This document shows positions 63,478 through 64,000 of a stretch of DNA of 64,000 nucleotides, piece after piece. The stretch lies in assembly GCF_024372745.1 (NCBI RefSeq), contig NZ_VOTZ01000001.1, positions 124,001-188,000 of the forward strand, read 5' to 3'. Both the position numbers and the translations under genes were made by a program. This DNA comes from Methanocalculus taiwanensis. Its GTDB lineage: Archaea; Halobacteriota; Methanomicrobia; Methanomicrobiales; Methanocorpusculaceae. The notes under the pieces are model-generated. The model saw only the letters and a list, made by a program, of their open reading frames with translations. It made no database searches and was not told where the DNA came from. How positions within the stretch are numbered: the first letter of the stretch is position 1; each line of letters starts with the position of its first letter.

Positions 63478-64000
63478 ATGCTCGCCGAGCAGGAGATCAT
63501 CGCCAGGTTCTGTGAGGCCGGCCATCTGGTCGATCCGGCTGTCGTCAGTTACCTGCGGGAACGCGGTGATCCGGCTCTTATTTTTGGTATTCTTGCGGGC
63601 ATCAGGGAGGACTGCGCCGTTGTCCTACCCTCCCATATCCCCTCGCTTGCACCAAAACGCGATGGCGTCCGGTTTACTGCCGATCCGCTCCTTGAGGTGA
63701 TCGAGGGGATGGAAGGATCTGCCGGACCACTGCGGCAGATCGAGGATTACGTCTCTCTCTTCAGGAGCAGGTATGATACTCTTGGGGCACTTATCAGGAA
63801 ACGCTCAGGCTCCATCCCCATCGAAGCGCTGACCCACTCATCCCGGTTCCGTGACAGCGAGGTGACCATCGTAGGCATCGTCATTGATGTAAAGACCACT
63901 GCAAAAGGGCACCGGATTCTTGAACTGGAAGATCCGACAGGAACGATTCCTGTCCTCTTCAATAATGGACGGGATGGTTTTTCTGAAGCCGAGAGGATCG
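63478..64000 (+). CDS. polB: PolD small subunit (DP1), 3' end beyond window
   Basis: First 174 residues of the small exonuclease-type subunit of archaeal DNA polymerase D. The N-terminal region, a low-complexity-free linker (IEDYVSLFRSRYDTLGALI) and the start of the OB-fold (VTIVGIVIDVKTTAKGHRILELEDPTGTI) are present; the phosphodiesterase domain lies outside. GAG-rich sequence precedes the ATG. Location about 1.8 kb beyond orc1 places a replicative polymerase gene beside the origin. Confidence 0.9.
   Translation, partial: MLAEQEIIARFCEAGHLVDPAVVSYLRERGDPALIFGILAGIREDCAVVLPSHIPSLAPKRDGVRFTADPLLEVIEGMEGSAGPLRQIEDYVSLFRSRYDTLGALIRKRSGSIPIEALTHSSRFRDSEVTIVGIVIDVKTTAKGHRILELEDPTGTIPVLFNNGRDGFSEAERI

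Overview
The window is chromosomal DNA of a methanogenic archaeon, most likely of the order Methanomicrobiales. Evidence is the F420-type formate dehydrogenase alpha subunit at the left edge, an FmdE-family protein, aIF1A, RIO1 kinase, the Dim2-like KH protein, Hel308, Orc1/Cdc6, the PolD small subunit, type II GAPDH, many PAS/REC histidine kinases, and lipoproteins with Pro/Thr-rich linkers. No rRNA, tRNA, CRISPR array or insertion sequence was recognised by eye. The genus assignment is inference.

Layout. 1-1656: 5' part of fdhA (minus). 2166-7321: signalling cluster of a dCache-HAMP histidine kinase, a receiver, and two tandemly duplicated REC-PAS proteins whose kinase parts are degenerate. 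7377-19159: a BtuCD-type ABC importer (permease, ATPase) with an FmdE-family gene and three paralogous substrate-binding lipoproteins on the minus strand, interleaved with plus-strand genes for a radical SAM protein, a drug-type ABC exporter and a NapH-like ferredoxin. 19359-24258: two PAS kinases sharing a four-cysteine PAS domain, a GNAT enzyme, and a receiver fused to a kinase-dimerisation remnant. 24366-29165: ThiC-family enzyme, DUF362 ferredoxin protein, a pRiA4b ORF-3-like protein, a frameshifted lipoprotein-racemase fusion, and aIF1A. 29216-32636: tightly overlapping minus-strand operon of pilin-like membrane proteins. 32706-35055: DUF1015 protein, RimI, HTH regulator. 35006-41057: a complete overlapping trpEGDCFBA operon with a TRP-box-like promoter and an anomalous trpE start. 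41217-51594: GerW/DUF2953 pair, truA, PHP phosphoesterase, MATE exporter, AlkD-like protein, Cache lipoprotein, M24 peptidase, isochorismatase-like hydrolase. 51663-55182: central housekeeping genes (gap, tyrS, rio1, KH protein). 55384-64000: replication and repair zone with hel308, cgi121, moaB, a probable replication origin (58817-60398), orc1/cdc6, an Lrp regulator with an aminotransferase, and the start of the PolD small subunit.

The most striking structure is the origin: an AT-rich block of 57-bp tandem repeats flanked by origin-recognition-box (ORB) copies in both orientations, next to orc1/cdc6, with one further ORB copy directly at the start of hel308. Other points for a second look are the pilin-like operon, the H-box-deficient kinase paralogues, three binding proteins sharing one importer with a conserved promoter element, the lipoprotein-racemase fusion, the trpE start, and a PCNA-binding-like tail on Hel308.
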